This document shows, one piece after another, positions 1 to 8,794 of a stretch of DNA of 64,000 nucleotides. The stretch is taken from NCBI GenBank assembly GCA_002862125.1, contig PHSP01000001.1, forward strand, positions 1-64,000, in the 5' to 3' direction. Source of the stretch: Methylobacter sp. KS41. GTDB lineage: Bacteria > Pseudomonadota > Gammaproteobacteria > Methylococcales > Methylomonadaceae. The position numbers and the translations under genes were made by a program. The notes below the pieces were generated by a model. It searched no databases. It worked only from the letters and a program-made list of their open reading frames with translations, and was not told where the DNA came from. Position 1 is the stretch's first letter. Each line of letters starts with the position of its first letter.

Positions 1-713
1 TCGGCCTTGGCCTGTCTGGCCGCTTCCGCTTTGGCTTCAGCGGCGGCTTCTTCTTTGGCCTTTGCAGCAGCTTCGGCCTTGGCCTGTCTGGCCGCTTCCG
101 CTTTGGCTTCAGCGGCGGCGGCTTCTTTGGCCTTTGCAGCAGCTTCGGCCTTGGCCTGTCTGGCCGCTTCCGCTTTGGCTTCAGCGGCGGCGGCTTCTTT
201 GGCCTTTGCAGCAGCTTCGGCCTTGGCCTGTCTGGCCGCTTCCGCTTTGGCTTCAGCGGCGGCGGCTTCTTTGGCCTTTGCAGCAGCTTCGGCCTTGGCC
301 TGTCTGGCCGCTTCCGCTTTGGCTTCAGCGGCGGCTTCTTCTTTGGCCTTTGCAGCAGCCTCGGCCTTGGCCTGTCTGGCCGCTTCCGCTTTGGCTTCAG
401 CGGCGGCGGCTTCTTTGGCCTTTGCAGCAGCTTCGGCCTTGGCCTGTCTGGCCGCTTCCGCTTTGGCTTCAGCGGCGGCTTCTTCTTTGGCCTTTGCAGC
501 AGCCTCGGCCTTGGCCTGTCTGGCCGCTTCCGCTTTGGCTTCAGCGGCGGCTTCTTCTTTGGCCTTTGCAGCAGCCTCGGCCTTGGCCTGTCTGGCCGCT
601 TCCGCTTTGGCTTCAGCGGCGGCTTCTTCTTTGGCCTTTGCAGCAGCCTCGGCCTTGGCCTGTCTGGCCGCTTCCGCTTTGGCTTCAGCGGCGGCGGCTT
701 CTTTGGCCTTTGC
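1..713. repeat. Ten tandem 72-bp repeats inside tolA
   Basis: Unit starts fall at 1, 73, 145, 217, 289, 361, 433, 505, 577 and 649, with no length change. Units differ almost only at two sites: a GCGGCGGCTTCTTC versus GCGGCGGCGGCTTC variant and a GCAGCT versus GCAGCC variant. The 72-bp period is 24 codons on the minus strand, so gain or loss of a unit keeps tolA in frame. The array continues past the left edge, so the true copy number is unknown. Confidence 0.97.
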
Positions 714-947
714 CTCAAGCCGTTCATTCAAGACTTGCTTTTTTGCTTCCTTGGCTTGTTTTATAGTTTCTGCTTCTGCCTGTAGGCTAGCTGTGTCAAT
801 TATTGTCGCATGGATAATTTCCGGCACAGGTTTTGGTTCAATTTCATTCGATTTAAATAAAGCGTTTAACGCAAACAGGCCCAAGAGCGTCAAGTGTAAA
901 GCCAAGGCTAAAATTAGCGGCCATAAAAATCTCTTTTGTCTATCCAT
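1..947 (-). CDS. tolA: TolA, envelope-spanning Tol-Pal protein (C-terminus cut by window edge)
   Basis: TolA links the inner-membrane TolQR motor to TolB/Pal at the outer membrane and supports envelope constriction at division. The ATG is at 945-947, 6 bp after the tolR stop, and the product begins MDRQKRFLWPLILALALHL, a short cytoplasmic tail and one membrane helix (about residues 7-28). From about residue 78 it is an Ala/Lys/Glu-rich helix made of near-identical 24-residue units that run off the left edge, so the C-terminal globular domain is not seen. The tolQ-tolR-tolA order supports the call. The repeat block also leaves the opposite strand open, but that product is only a low-complexity Ala/Ser/Leu string. 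Confidence 0.93.
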   Translation of the reverse strand, partial: MDRQKRFLWPLILALALHLTLLGLFALNALFKSNEIEPKPVPEIIHATIIDTASLQAEAETIKQAKEAKKQVLNERLEAKAKEAAAAEAKAEAARQAKAEAAAKAKEEAAAEAKAEAARQAKAEAAAKAKEEAAAEAKAEAARQAKAEAAAKAKEEAAAEAKAEAARQAKAEAAAKAKEAAAAEAKAEAARQAKAEAAAKAKEEAAAEAKAEAARQAKAEAAAKAKEAAAAEAKAEAARQAKAEAAAKAKEAAAAEAKAEAARQAKAEAAAKAKEAAAAEAKAEAARQAKAEAAAKAKEEAAAEAKAEAARQAKA

Positions 948-953
948 CTGAAT

Positions 954-1382
954 CTATTGTTCTTCTGGCTTGGTCATTAACCCCACAGTTGGCACGCCAG
1001 CATTTTTCAGTGCAGCCATTACCGTTACCACAGTACCGTAATCCACGCCTTTATCCGCGCTTATCAGAACTTGTGTTCCCGGTTTTTTACTCAATACCAT
1101 AGCCACCTGGTCATTTATTACTCCGGGCTCTATCTGCTCGTCATTCTGGCCATCAGTGTTAATATAATATTCACCCTGCTCCTTAATCGAAATGACAATA
1201 GGCGGCTCACCTTCTTTCTGCTCCACCATGGCGGATTCAGCCTGAGGAAGATCAACTTCCACGCCGGTCTGCAACATCGGTGTTGTAATCATAAAAATAA
1301 TGAGCAAAACCAAAGTTACGTCAATATAAGGAACGACGTTGATTTCTCCCATAGGTTTCCTGCGCCGGTGTTTGCCTCTCAT
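954..1382 (-). CDS. tolR: TolR, Tol-Pal motor subunit (ExbD/TolR family)
   Basis: 142 residues, the usual TolR length. TolR forms the proton-driven inner-membrane motor with TolQ and drives TolA. A basic N-terminus leads into one membrane helix (about residues 18-37) with the family's conserved Asp in PYIDVTLVLLIIFM, the expected proton-carrying residue. The rest is a periplasmic domain ending GVPTVGLMTKPEEQ. The start overlaps the tolQ stop by 4 bp (ATGA type), which suggests translational coupling. Confidence 0.96.
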   Translation of the reverse strand: MRGKHRRRKPMGEINVVPYIDVTLVLLIIFMITTPMLQTGVEVDLPQAESAMVEQKEGEPPIVISIKEQGEYYINTDGQNDEQIEPGVINDQVAMVLSKKPGTQVLISADKGVDYGTVVTVMAALKNAGVPTVGLMTKPEEQ

Positions 1383-2056
1383 TTGCTGTGTGCCTGTCTT
1401 TGCAACAATACTACAAACTCCTCGACAAACAATTCATATCGTCCTGTTAGCCTGTCCAATCGAGTAGAAAAGCGGTTATATGCGATAACTGCTGGTATCG
1501 CGGCAAACAAGCCCATGGCGGTGGCAATCAACGCTTCGGCAATGCCCGGAGCGACCAGTGCAAGTGTCGCTTGCTTGATATTACCCAATGACATGAAGGA
1601 ATTCATAATTCCCCATACCGTGCCAAATAAGCCGACGTATGGGCTGGTTGAGCCAACCGTGGCTAGAAACGCCAGATGTTCGTCCAGCCTGTCCAGTTCA
1701 CGCGACAATTCAATACGCATGGCTCGTTGCGCGCTTTCTACTTGCACCATAGGTTCAACATTAGCGGTTTGGCGCATCCGGGAAAACTCCTTATAACCGG
1801 CCAGAAATATCTTCTCTATGCCTTCCGGCTCGAAATCCTTTGCAGCCAATTTTCTATAAAGATCGGCCAACGGAACCCCCGACCAAAACTGCTCTTCAAA
1901 TTCATCAGTAATTTCAACCGCCCGGTTAAGCTCCTTGCGCTTGGAAAATATAAACGTCCAGGATGCCACGGATGCTATCAACAACAACAGCATGACAAAT
2001 TGAACAACAAAACTGGCTTCTATGATTAAATGGAAAATGGATAAATCAGCGTTCAT
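1379..2056 (-). CDS. tolQ: TolQ, Tol-Pal motor channel (MotA/TolQ/ExbB family)
   Basis: 225 residues. One membrane helix lies near the N-terminus (about residues 14-37), then a long cytoplasmic region, then two helices in the conserved MotA/ExbB block (about residues 135-197, with GLFGTVWGIM and a Gly/Ala-rich APGIAEALIATAMGLFAAIP). This is the TolQ topology. It overlaps the 3' end of ybgC by 11 bp and tolR by 4 bp, placing it in the ybgC-tolQ-tolR-tolA transcription unit. Confidence 0.96.
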   Translation of the reverse strand: MNADLSIFHLIIEASFVVQFVMLLLLIASVASWTFIFSKRKELNRAVEITDEFEEQFWSGVPLADLYRKLAAKDFEPEGIEKIFLAGYKEFSRMRQTANVEPMVQVESAQRAMRIELSRELDRLDEHLAFLATVGSTSPYVGLFGTVWGIMNSFMSLGNIKQATLALVAPGIAEALIATAMGLFAAIPAVIAYNRFSTRLDRLTGRYELFVEEFVVLLQRQAHSK

Positions 2057-2456
2057 TCGTTAACAGCTCTAATAAGTTTTCAGGAATAGCTTTAGGACGC
2101 ATGGTTACAGCATCCAGACAAGCGATGCGAATAATGCTTTTACATAAAACATCATCGCCTCGCGTAATCAGTTGTTCAAAAGTAAGAGTGACTTTTTTCG
2201 CGAGAATCACCTCGGCGCTAACCTCCAGCAGTTCATTAAACCGGGCCGGACTCAAATAATCGGCTTGCACGGAACGAACGGCAAAGATAATGCCTTCACT
2301 AACAATGAGTTCATCCTGTTCATAACCCATTGCCCTGAGCATTTCCGTTCTTGCCCGCTCAAAAAACCTGAGATAATTAGCGTGAAACACCACGCCGCCG
2401 GCATCGGTGTCCTCGTAATAAACCCGCACGGGCCAGATAAATTTTTTAATTTTCAT
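2046..2456 (-). CDS. ybgC: YbgC-type acyl-CoA thioesterase (hot-dog fold)
   Basis: About 136 residues from the ATG at 2454-2456 (MKIKKFIWPVRVYYEDTDAG). A GTG at 2510 would add 18 residues without family character, so the internal ATG is preferred although neither start has a strong ribosome site. The DTDAGGVVFHANYLRFFERAR block contains the catalytic Asp and the signature of the 4-hydroxybenzoyl-CoA thioesterase family. It is encoded just upstream of tolQ, as in most gammaproteobacteria. Its role in Tol-Pal biology is not defined by the sequence. Confidence 0.92.
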   Translation of the reverse strand: MKIKKFIWPVRVYYEDTDAGGVVFHANYLRFFERARTEMLRAMGYEQDELIVSEGIIFAVRSVQADYLSPARFNELLEVSAEVILAKKVTLTFEQLITRGDDVLCKSIIRIACLDAVTMRPKAIPENLLELLTNER

Positions 2457-2516
2457 TAATTGATTGTTAAGACGCGAAGAGATGGCTGAGCCAAGGTGAG
2501 CGCAGCGCACCCGGCA

Positions 2517-3551
2517 TTAATCGAACAAATCCCCGGATAGTCCGATTTGTTTCGGCGGCTGTAAGCCAAAATGCAGGTACGCGTTACGGGTGACAACACG
2601 GCCACGCGGCGTGCGCATAATAAAACCTTGTTGCAGCAAATACGGCTCCAATACATCTTCAATCGTGCCGCGCTCTTCACTGATAGCGGCCGCGAGCGTG
2701 TCAAGACCTACCGGACCGCCGGCAAAATTTTCAATCATCGTCAACAGCAACTTGCGGTCCAACGCATCAAAGCCGTTATTATCCACTCTTAACATGTCCA
2801 GAGCCTGAATGGATGCCTCTTCCGTAATAGTGCCGTTGCCTTTTACTTCAGCATAATCACGCACGCGCCGCAGTAGCCTGTTGGCGATTCTGGGCGTGCC
2901 GCGGGAACGGCGGGCAATCTCATAGGCGCCCTTCTGTTCCATGGCGATGCCAAGAACCTTGGCTGAACGTATAACAATACTGGCCAGTTCATCAATCGTG
3001 TAAAATTCCAAACGTTGCACAATGCCAAAGCGATCACGCAACGGTGACGTCAGCAAACCGGCGCGGGTAGTTGCGCCGACCAGCGTAAAGGGCGGCAAGT
3101 CCAGTTTGATTGACCGGGCGGCAGGCCCTTCGCCAATCATAAGATCCAGTTGATAATCTTCCATGGCCGGATACAGGATTTCTTCAACCGCTGGACTCAA
3201 GCGATGAATCTCATCAATAAACAACACGTCATGAGCTTCAAGATTAGTCAGTAACGCGGCAAGATCGCCCGCCTTATCCAGCACAGGCCCTGAAGTATGG
3301 CGAATTTTAACACACATTTCCGTTGCTATGATATTGGCCAGCGTTGTTTTACCCAATCCCGGAGGGCCAAAAATCAACACATGATCCAGAGCCTCCCGGC
3401 GTACCGTTGCCGCCTGGATAAAAATCTCCATTTGCGCGCGCAATTCCTTCTGTCCGACATATTCCGCAAGACGCTTTGGACGAATTGCGCGGTCCTGACG
3501 CTCTTCATCCTTATTACTGCGAGCCGTTATCAGGCGGTCGCTTTCAATCAT
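2517..3551 (-). CDS. ruvB: RuvB, Holliday junction branch-migration ATPase
   Basis: 344 residues, the usual length. RuvB is the hexameric AAA+ motor that drives Holliday junction migration with RuvA. Walker A is GPPGLGKTT (about residue 62), Walker B is VLFIDEIHR (about residue 109), with sensor I around LVGATTRAG and a conserved LRDRFG block. The C-terminal winged helix ends with HFGL. The start overlaps the ruvA stop by 4 bp. Gene order ruvC-ruvA-ruvB is intact. Confidence 0.98.
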   Translation of the reverse strand: MIESDRLITARSNKDEERQDRAIRPKRLAEYVGQKELRAQMEIFIQAATVRREALDHVLIFGPPGLGKTTLANIIATEMCVKIRHTSGPVLDKAGDLAALLTNLEAHDVLFIDEIHRLSPAVEEILYPAMEDYQLDLMIGEGPAARSIKLDLPPFTLVGATTRAGLLTSPLRDRFGIVQRLEFYTIDELASIVIRSAKVLGIAMEQKGAYEIARRSRGTPRIANRLLRRVRDYAEVKGNGTITEEASIQALDMLRVDNNGFDALDRKLLLTMIENFAGGPVGLDTLAAAISEERGTIEDVLEPYLLQQGFIMRTPRGRVVTRNAYLHFGLQPPKQIGLSGDLFD

Positions 3552-4153
3552 CTGGCCGCGCCTTGTAACGCCAATCTGATAATATCTTCACAAGTTTTAC
3601 CTTCAGCACTGATATTTTGCACCATTTTACCGGCATCCAGCGGCTTGTAGCCTAATGAACACAAGGCGCTGACTGCTTCCTGTTTCGGGTTGCCGGTTGC
3701 CGGCGAAACCTCACCCGTATCGCCAGAGCCCGTCAAAGCTGAAGCACCTAAATCCGGCAATCTATCACGCATTTCAATAACCAGGCGTTCAGCGGTTTTT
3801 TTGCCAACACCCGGCAAACGCACCAGCGCCGCCGTATCATTATCATGAATACAGCGGTGAAACTCTTCGGCGCTCTGTCCCGATAAAATCGTCAAGGCCA
3901 GCTTGGGACCTACACCACTCACTTTAATCAGCGTTCTGAATAGCGCCCGGTCTGCTTCATTAGAGAAGCCGAATAAAATATGGGCATCTTCCCGGACTAC
4001 AAGATGGGTATGCAATTTAATTTCTTCGTTGATTGCGGGCAGATCATAAAAAGTCGTCATCGGCGCTTCCACTTCATAACCGACACCCTGAACATCCAGC
4101 ACTAAAAAGGGCGGCGCTTTATGCACCAGTTTACCGCGTAAAAAACCGATCAT
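3548..4153 (-). CDS. ruvA: RuvA, Holliday junction-binding subunit
   Basis: 201 residues from the ATG at 4151-4153 ([12 protein letters not shown]), which matches the family N-terminus; an in-frame start at 4210 would add 19 unrelated residues. It shows the N-terminal OB-like domain, the central helix-hairpin-helix region ([13 protein letters not shown] and [18 protein letters not shown]) and a C-terminal RuvB-binding domain ([17 protein letters not shown]). It overlaps ruvC by 4 bp (ATGA). Confidence 0.97.
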   Translation of the reverse strand: MIGFLRGKLVHKAPPFLVLDVQGVGYEVEAPMTTFYDLPAINEEIKLHTHLVVREDAHILFGFSNEADRALFRTLIKVSGVGPKLALTILSGQSAEEFHRCIHDNDTAALVRLPGVGKKTAERLVIEMRDRLPDLGASALTGSGDTGEVSPATGNPKQEAVSALCSLGYKPLDAGKMVQNISAEGKTCEDIIRLALQGAAR

Positions 4154-4650
4154 CTCACCAAGCCTTGCTTGCCTAGCATAATTGCCGTCTGCTGATAATG
4201 CGCATGACAAATGCCGATGCCTAACGCATCACTGGCGTCAACAGACAACTCACCTTGAACATTTAATAAAATTTTCACCATGTGCTGAACCTGAAATTTA
4301 TCGGCAGCGCCCTTCCCCACCACAGCCTGCTTGACTTGCCGCGCCGCATATTCAAATACCGGCAAGCCCTTGGTTTGCACCGCGCAAATTGCCGCGCCGC
4401 GAGCCTGACCCAGTTTAAGCGCGGAATCCGCATTTTTATGCATGAAGACTTGTTCTATCGCCATTTGATCAGGCTGGTAGTTATCAACAATTTCCAGAAT
4501 TCCGTCAAAGATTTGTTTGAGCCGGTCCGGGAAATAATCCGCCTTAATCCGGATACTGCCGCTGGCTATGTATTTATAGCCTTGTGGCGAGTCTTCAATA
4601 ATTCCGTATCCGGTCAGTCTTGATCCGGGGTCTATCCCTAAAATTCTCAT
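4150..4650 (-). CDS. ruvC: RuvC, Holliday junction resolvase
   Basis: 166 residues. RuvC cuts Holliday junctions symmetrically as a dimer. The RNase H-like fold and acidic active site are visible: Asp in ILGIDPGSR (about residue 7), Glu in MAIEQVF (about residue 66) and the Asp pair in DASDALGIGICH near residue 140. The start codon overlaps the upstream antitoxin stop by one base (TAATG), so the antitoxin gene is transcriptionally, and probably translationally, joined to ruvCAB. Confidence 0.97.
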   Translation of the reverse strand: MRILGIDPGSRLTGYGIIEDSPQGYKYIASGSIRIKADYFPDRLKQIFDGILEIVDNYQPDQMAIEQVFMHKNADSALKLGQARGAAICAVQTKGLPVFEYAARQVKQAVVGKGAADKFQVQHMVKILLNVQGELSVDASDALGIGICHAHYQQTAIMLGKQGLVR

Positions 4651-4859
4651 TAAATAATGTCACAAGCCTGTTTAACCTCTGCCAAAGTGTGACGTTTAGA
4701 CGATACTTTTTTAACCGCTTGCATATGTAAGTAATCTAAATAATCCTCTAATTTTTCAGGTTCTGATAATAGCGCTTTAATTGACAGGTATTCATCAAAA
4801 TCAATGACTGCAAATTTGGCTTGCCCGTATTCTTCAATAATTTGTACATGCTCTAACAT
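4650..4859 (-). CDS. Small Phd/YefM-like antitoxin, no toxin partner seen
   Basis: 69 residues from the ATG at 4857-4859, preceded by a good ribosome site (AAAGAGGTAGTT). The sequence (MLEHVQIIEEYGQAKFAVID, then EYLSIKALLSEPEKLEDYLDYL) resembles Phd/YefM-type antitoxins, which have an N-terminal DNA-binding fold and a C-terminal toxin-neutralising helix. No RelE/Doc/PIN-like toxin lies on either side, so it looks orphaned or regulatory. It overlaps ruvC by one base. Family assignment is by eye and moderate; the expression of the gene is better supported. Confidence 0.6.
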   Translation of the reverse strand: MLEHVQIIEEYGQAKFAVIDFDEYLSIKALLSEPEKLEDYLDYLHMQAVKKVSSKRHTLAEVKQACDII

Positions 4860-4973
4860 AACTACCTCTTTTGCGAAGCCGGTCGGAGTTTGTAAAATCG
4901 ACCGGAACATTTGAAGACCTCTACAACATACAAAATGGGATTTAATGGGGGTTTGAAACCCCGTCACGCTTCG

Positions 4974-5567
4974 CTAAACGGATTCAGTTTCGGTTGGGAA
5001 AGGGTTTTGTTCCAGAAAATTATTCGCCAAGTCTCGAATACTTAGCCGAACACTTCGCGCGTGAGCTTTATTTTTCACAATCTGACAAATGTCGGCATGT
5101 GATCGATCATTTTCATAAGCAGTGTCATAGACGACGCAGCCTCGAACAGGGCTCGCATCTTCCTCTGTCGGAACTGTGATTTTGCGAATATCGTCACAAA
5201 CAAAACGAACAGCACCAGAAAATGTTCGCTGTGGTTTATCTGGGTTAACTTCGTTATAGTTTTTCACTCGATTATTCGCTATTTGAACAATTTGCTCTTC
5301 AGTTGTGTATTTCAATCGGTTTACGGACATACCTTTGTTTGAAGCGTCATCAAATGCCGTAGGAGTTAAAGTGTTTGTTTCTTTGTCGTAATGAATCGGG
5401 CTCAAAATTTGACGATATAAAAACTCTTCATTACTAACAGGACAGGGTGAGTGTTCAGTCGCAACTTCAATCTCCCATGCGAGTAACTTATCTATTGGAA
5501 TCTCTTGAAGAAGTTTGCATATTTGCGTATTTCCACAATTTTTCGAGAAAAAATCAATACACTTCAT
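4974..5567 (-). CDS. Unknown protein, third gene of cassette between yebC and ruvC
   Basis: 197 residues, not recognised. It is soluble, with no membrane segment. Three Cys lie in the first 17 residues (MKCIDFFSKNCGNTQIC), then a charged body with KYTTEEQIVQIANNRVKNYN and RTFSGAVRFVCDDIRKI blocks and a helical C-terminus. The start is 13 bp after the stop of the 194-residue gene, so it is probably cotranscribed with it and with the 273-residue gene. No ribosome site is obvious. No function can be assigned from sequence alone. Confidence 0.6.
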   Translation of the reverse strand: MKCIDFFSKNCGNTQICKLLQEIPIDKLLAWEIEVATEHSPCPVSNEEFLYRQILSPIHYDKETNTLTPTAFDDASNKGMSVNRLKYTTEEQIVQIANNRVKNYNEVNPDKPQRTFSGAVRFVCDDIRKITVPTEEDASPVRGCVVYDTAYENDRSHADICQIVKNKAHARSVRLSIRDLANNFLEQNPFPTETESV

Positions 5568-5580
5568 GTGTAATCAGCAT

Positions 5581-6165
5581 CTATGCAGCGAGCGCATACC
5601 CCGCTGAGCTCAACAACTCACCTAATGTCTCAAAGAACCAACTAGGATTGATAGCCGCCACGTCTATCGAATCGGTAAACCTCTCTTTTCCCGATGACCG
5701 ATCACGAGAAAACATCGAGAGCGTGCGATCTGATTCAAATTGGATATCGATATACATGAGAGTATCATCCCAATACAATCCAACTGTGCCGTCGCCAGAA
5801 AGCATCGCCTTCGGCAGAGGAAAAACGGCCGGAATCGAATCAACAAAATCGATTGCTAATTCAATATCGTTTGATGAGGGCGTTACACTGTCAGGCCCAT
5901 CCCAACCCGCTTCTAATTTAGAATAACCGACCAGTTGTGAACAAACATCGCTAGGAGTATTTGCGACTAGTATTTTCTCATCATGCGTCATCGTGAGCTC
6001 AGCAATGGTCGACTCCTGAGTCGCATCCTCACGATAATGCTCTTTACTTATGATGGAAGTTACAACTCCCTCATGCTTTGTCGTTTTCTTAGAACTCCAA
6101 GTTGGAAGGGCAGTTGCAGGTAATGCCAAAGATGCCAAAAGCGCGATGGTTGATAGCGGTTCCAC
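5581..6165 (-). CDS. Unknown 'GWDG'-type protein, second gene of cassette
   Basis: 194 residues from a GTG start preceded by AGGAGG with a 6-nt spacer, so the start is well supported. Residues 5-21 are hydrophobic (LSTIALLASLALPATALP), either a signal peptide or a membrane anchor. The central part (LEAGWDGPDSVTPSSNDI, then DGTVGLYWDD and YIDIQFESD) looks like a recurrent bacterial hypothetical family with a Gly-Trp-Asp-Gly turn and strand-rich C-terminus; I cannot name a function. Only 2 bp separate it from the upstream gene, and the ribosome site lies inside that gene's last codons, so the pair is coupled. Confidence 0.62.
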   Translation of the reverse strand: MEPLSTIALLASLALPATALPTWSSKKTTKHEGVVTSIISKEHYREDATQESTIAELTMTHDEKILVANTPSDVCSQLVGYSKLEAGWDGPDSVTPSSNDIELAIDFVDSIPAVFPLPKAMLSGDGTVGLYWDDTLMYIDIQFESDRTLSMFSRDRSSGKERFTDSIDVAAINPSWFFETLGELLSSAGYALAA

Positions 6166-6167
6166 TT

Positions 6168-6989
6168 TTACCCTCCTATTTTATCTACTAGATGAATCTT
6201 GTCGCAGACTTCGTGGGTCAACAACTGTTTCAAAATGTCTTTATTATGGTCATGCAGCACATTTTGAATGTTTTTGATTGATTGTAAATAGGTCTTGGTT
6301 GCCAATCTCAATGGGCTATTTAACGTACACTTATGGGTGGTAGTTATTTGAATTCCTCGGTCACCTAAATTATCTTCTGTATTAACATTTATGTTATCTA
6401 AGCACGTTCCATCAAGCTCCGCTAATTGTTGAATTACATATCCGTGATGGCAATGCCACAAACCTTTTTGATCAAATACGTTTGGAGCTAGATAGGGAGA
6501 GCTTTCTGTAAAGATCTCACGTAAATTCAAATTTGCCGGATCATCTTTCCAAGTAAACATATCGGTATATTGAAGAGCGATGATGCTTATCGACTTTTCC
6601 TTCAATATCGCAGGTAAAACTATTTTGAAATAGCGCATAACAGCATCAAGTGTCGGCACCCACCTGTCGTATTCATTAATTATAATTACACAATTAGAAC
6701 GTGAAACATTGAGTTGACTGGCGACATTACCAAATTTCCCTTTTCGTTGAAACAACATGCCGCCAAGTTGGTCACTGCTTCCTTGTTGATCCGACTGAGC
6801 ATTTGGCCCAATGTTGATCTTAACCATTTTCTGAAGAGTAGCCTCTGGGAAATGAGGCTTCAGTTCTAGGGCTAGTTTTTGGATCTCAGTCAAAGCATGA
6901 TCCGTCAATTCACCTTGCCATTCTAGTGCAAATACAACGCTTTGAATCGCGTGTGATTGGGTAATAGGAATTAAGAATTCTAGGCTCAT
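6168..6989 (-). CDS. TIGR04255-like protein, first gene of cassette
   Basis: 273 residues. The N-terminus (VVFALEWQGELTDHALTEIQ), the central CVIIINEYDRWVPTLDAVMRY and a C-terminal helical region resemble the sporadically distributed TIGR04255 family, whose function is not established. The match is by recollection of family pattern and is moderate. It heads a minus-strand operon of three genes (spacings 2 and 13 bp). The cassette interrupts the yebC-ruvC neighbourhood that is contiguous in many gammaproteobacteria, which suggests acquisition. No promoter was recognised in the AT-rich DNA upstream. Confidence 0.55.
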   Translation of the reverse strand: MSLEFLIPITQSHAIQSVVFALEWQGELTDHALTEIQKLALELKPHFPEATLQKMVKINIGPNAQSDQQGSSDQLGGMLFQRKGKFGNVASQLNVSRSNCVIIINEYDRWVPTLDAVMRYFKIVLPAILKEKSISIIALQYTDMFTWKDDPANLNLREIFTESSPYLAPNVFDQKGLWHCHHGYVIQQLAELDGTCLDNINVNTEDNLGDRGIQITTTHKCTLNSPLRLATKTYLQSIKNIQNVLHDHNKDILKQLLTHEVCDKIHLVDKIGG

Positions 6990-7238
6990 ATTTTAATTTT
7001 AACATTTACTTTATAATTCTGCACAGCCATGGGCTGTAAGTCCAAAAACTTAGATCGGTCGTTGGGTGATTCCCTATATCCAAATAGTCGGTTCGCTTTG
7101 CAGCATCTACCCAACATTTCGAATTGTCAAATGTTTTGATTCGAGTGTGAGTTCACCGTCCACTCTTAGTCAAAAGCAGGTGATTGTAGCCCAGTTGGGT
7201 TAGCGACAGCATAATCTAACATTTACTGCTTCGGATGT

Positions 7239-7263
7239 GGTGGGCAGAAAAGCGTTGCCCACC
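7239..7263. terminator. Inverted repeat downstream of yebC
   Basis: GGTGGGCA and TGCCCACC arms flank a short loop, 13 bp beyond the yebC stop on its 3' side. It could act as a minus-strand transcription end, or be one copy of a dispersed REP-like palindrome. It is followed on the minus strand by mixed sequence rather than a clean T run. Confidence 0.45.
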
Positions 7264-7275
7264 CTACCTGACTTA

Positions 7276-8022
7276 TTAATTCAACCCTTCCATAATCTCG
7301 TCACTAATATCCGCATTGGAATAAACATTCTGCACATCGTCCAGATCTTCCAGGCGGTCTATCAAGCGCATCATTTTCTCGGCATCATCGGCATCCAGTT
7401 CAGCCATGGTGGCGGCTTGCATCGTGACTTCGGCATTGCCGGGTTCAAAGCCTGCCGCAATCAGGGCATCTTTTACGGCCAGATAATTTTCGGGAGTGGT
7501 CATGACATCGACCGCGCCGTCATCATAGCTGATAACATCTTCCGCGCCTGCTTCCAGGGCGGCTTCCATCAGTGCATCTTCGTCAACGGAAGGCGCGTAA
7601 CTCATTATGCCCACTTTGCTGAATAGATAGGCGACCGAGCCGTCCGTGCCTAAATTGCCGCCCGCTTTGGCGAAGGCATGGCGGACCTCGCCGACGGTGC
7701 GGTTGCGATTATCGGTCAGACAGTCAACGATGACTGCCGTGCCGCCGGGGCCGTAGCCTTCATAACGGATATTTTCATAATTGACGCCCTCCAGCGCGCC
7801 GGAGGCTTTTTTGATGGCGGTATCAATAGTATCGCGGCGCATATTCGCGCCTAATGCCTTGTCAATCGCGGTGCGCAAGCTCGGATTGCTGGCTGAATCC
7901 GGGCCGCTGGTTTTTACCGCTACGGTAATTTCACGCAGCATTTTGGTGAAAATTTTGCCGCGTTTGGCGTCCTGTCCAGCCTTGCGATGCTTGATATTAG
8001 CCCATTTACTATGTCCTGCCAT
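7276..8022 (-). CDS. yebC: YebC/PmpR family protein (TACO1-like)
   Basis: 248 residues, the usual length, beginning [22 protein letters not shown], the invariant YebC N-terminus. The family has been described as DNA-binding regulators and, more recently, as translation factors that relieve ribosome stalling; the sequence does not decide between these. The conserved [26 protein letters not shown]-type central block is present (quoted here only as its start, [11 protein letters not shown]). The gene usually lies next to ruvC, but here about 2.6 kb of cassette and antitoxin DNA lies between them. Confidence 0.95.
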   Translation of the reverse strand: MAGHSKWANIKHRKAGQDAKRGKIFTKMLREITVAVKTSGPDSASNPSLRTAIDKALGANMRRDTIDTAIKKASGALEGVNYENIRYEGYGPGGTAVIVDCLTDNRNRTVGEVRHAFAKAGGNLGTDGSVAYLFSKVGIMSYAPSVDEDALMEAALEAGAEDVISYDDGAVDVMTTPENYLAVKDALIAAGFEPGNAEVTMQAATMAELDADDAEKMMRLIDRLEDLDDVQNVYSNADISDEIMEGLN

Positions 8023-8155
8023 GATTTCTCTCTCTAAAAATCAGTTAAATTTGTGTTTTTTAGGTAACTCGAAAAAAATTGACCGCCACGGCTTCAAAGA
8101 TTAAATTTACTCTGTGAATCCGTGGCAACTGTGACAGAGGGATATTTTTAGCAAG

Positions 8156-8794
8156 TTACAAAATATGCTCTAAAACCGGAAGCAAACTTGATTCCGACGT
8201 ATAAAAATCGGCTGACTCACGCACGATTGCTCTATCGGCTACGCCGCCAAAACCCAGCACATAAGCGCCGGACTGCTTGGCCTCCAGATCGGTCTTGCCG
8301 TCGCCTATCATCACCAGGGAACCCGGTCCCTTAAGCTTACCCACTATAACGGCCTTGCCGCCTGTTCTGGCTAACGGCGAGTTCAGGTCGTAATTGCGGT
8401 AACTGCCGTCTTGGTTGAAATAAATATCAACCGCGTGCACATGGCTTTCAGGCAAACCCAGAAGAAATGCCAGCGGCAATATGGCTTGACGTAATCCGCC
8501 GCTGATAATATGCACCGTCTTATTCTGGGCCGATAAAGCCGCAAATACTTCCTTTACGCCCTCGACTATTTCGGCAATATACAAGCCCGCCAGCCAGTCA
8601 ATGCTGTCCTGATCCGGCCTGATAAGAGACAGACGCCGCTCGTAGACCGCTTCCAAAGGCACGATGCCATTCATTGCCAGATCGGTCAGCTTGGACATTT
8701 CCTCGCCCAAACCGGCACGTCTGGCAAGCTCGTCAATGCCTTCTATTCTGCTTAAGGTACTGTCGCAATCAAAGCAAATAACGTCAAAACTCAT
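8156..8794 (-). CDS. serB: Phosphoserine phosphatase-like HAD hydrolase
   Basis: 212 residues. The HAD-IB motifs are present: motif I FDCDSTLSRIEGID (catalytic Asp pair near residue 9), motif II HIISGG (about residue 95), motif III Lys in the IVGKLKG region, and MIGDGKTDLEA (motif IV, Mg-binding Asp). This fits L-phosphoserine phosphatase, the last step of serine synthesis. It overlaps the 3' end of serA by 4 bp, so two serine-pathway genes form an operon. It is shorter than E. coli SerB because the N-terminal ACT-like part is absent. Confidence 0.87.
   Translation of the reverse strand: MSFDVICFDCDSTLSRIEGIDELARRAGLGEEMSKLTDLAMNGIVPLEAVYERRLSLIRPDQDSIDWLAGLYIAEIVEGVKEVFAALSAQNKTVHIISGGLRQAILPLAFLLGLPESHVHAVDIYFNQDGSYRNYDLNSPLARTGGKAVIVGKLKGPGSLVMIGDGKTDLEAKQSGAYVLGFGGVADRAIVRESADFYTSESSLLPVLEHIL

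Noticed and set aside
1-713. Repeat array considered as CRISPR
   Set aside because: Units are contiguous, without spacers, and encode protein in frame.
7-951. Long open frame on the plus strand over the tolA repeats (Ala/Ser/Leu repeats)
   Set aside because: It is the mirror of the 72-bp tolA repeats; no start signal, no family character, and tolA on the other strand has normal operon context.
4650-4859. Complete toxin-antitoxin pair
   Set aside because: No toxin-like gene adjoins; the neighbours are ruvC and an unrelated 197-residue protein.
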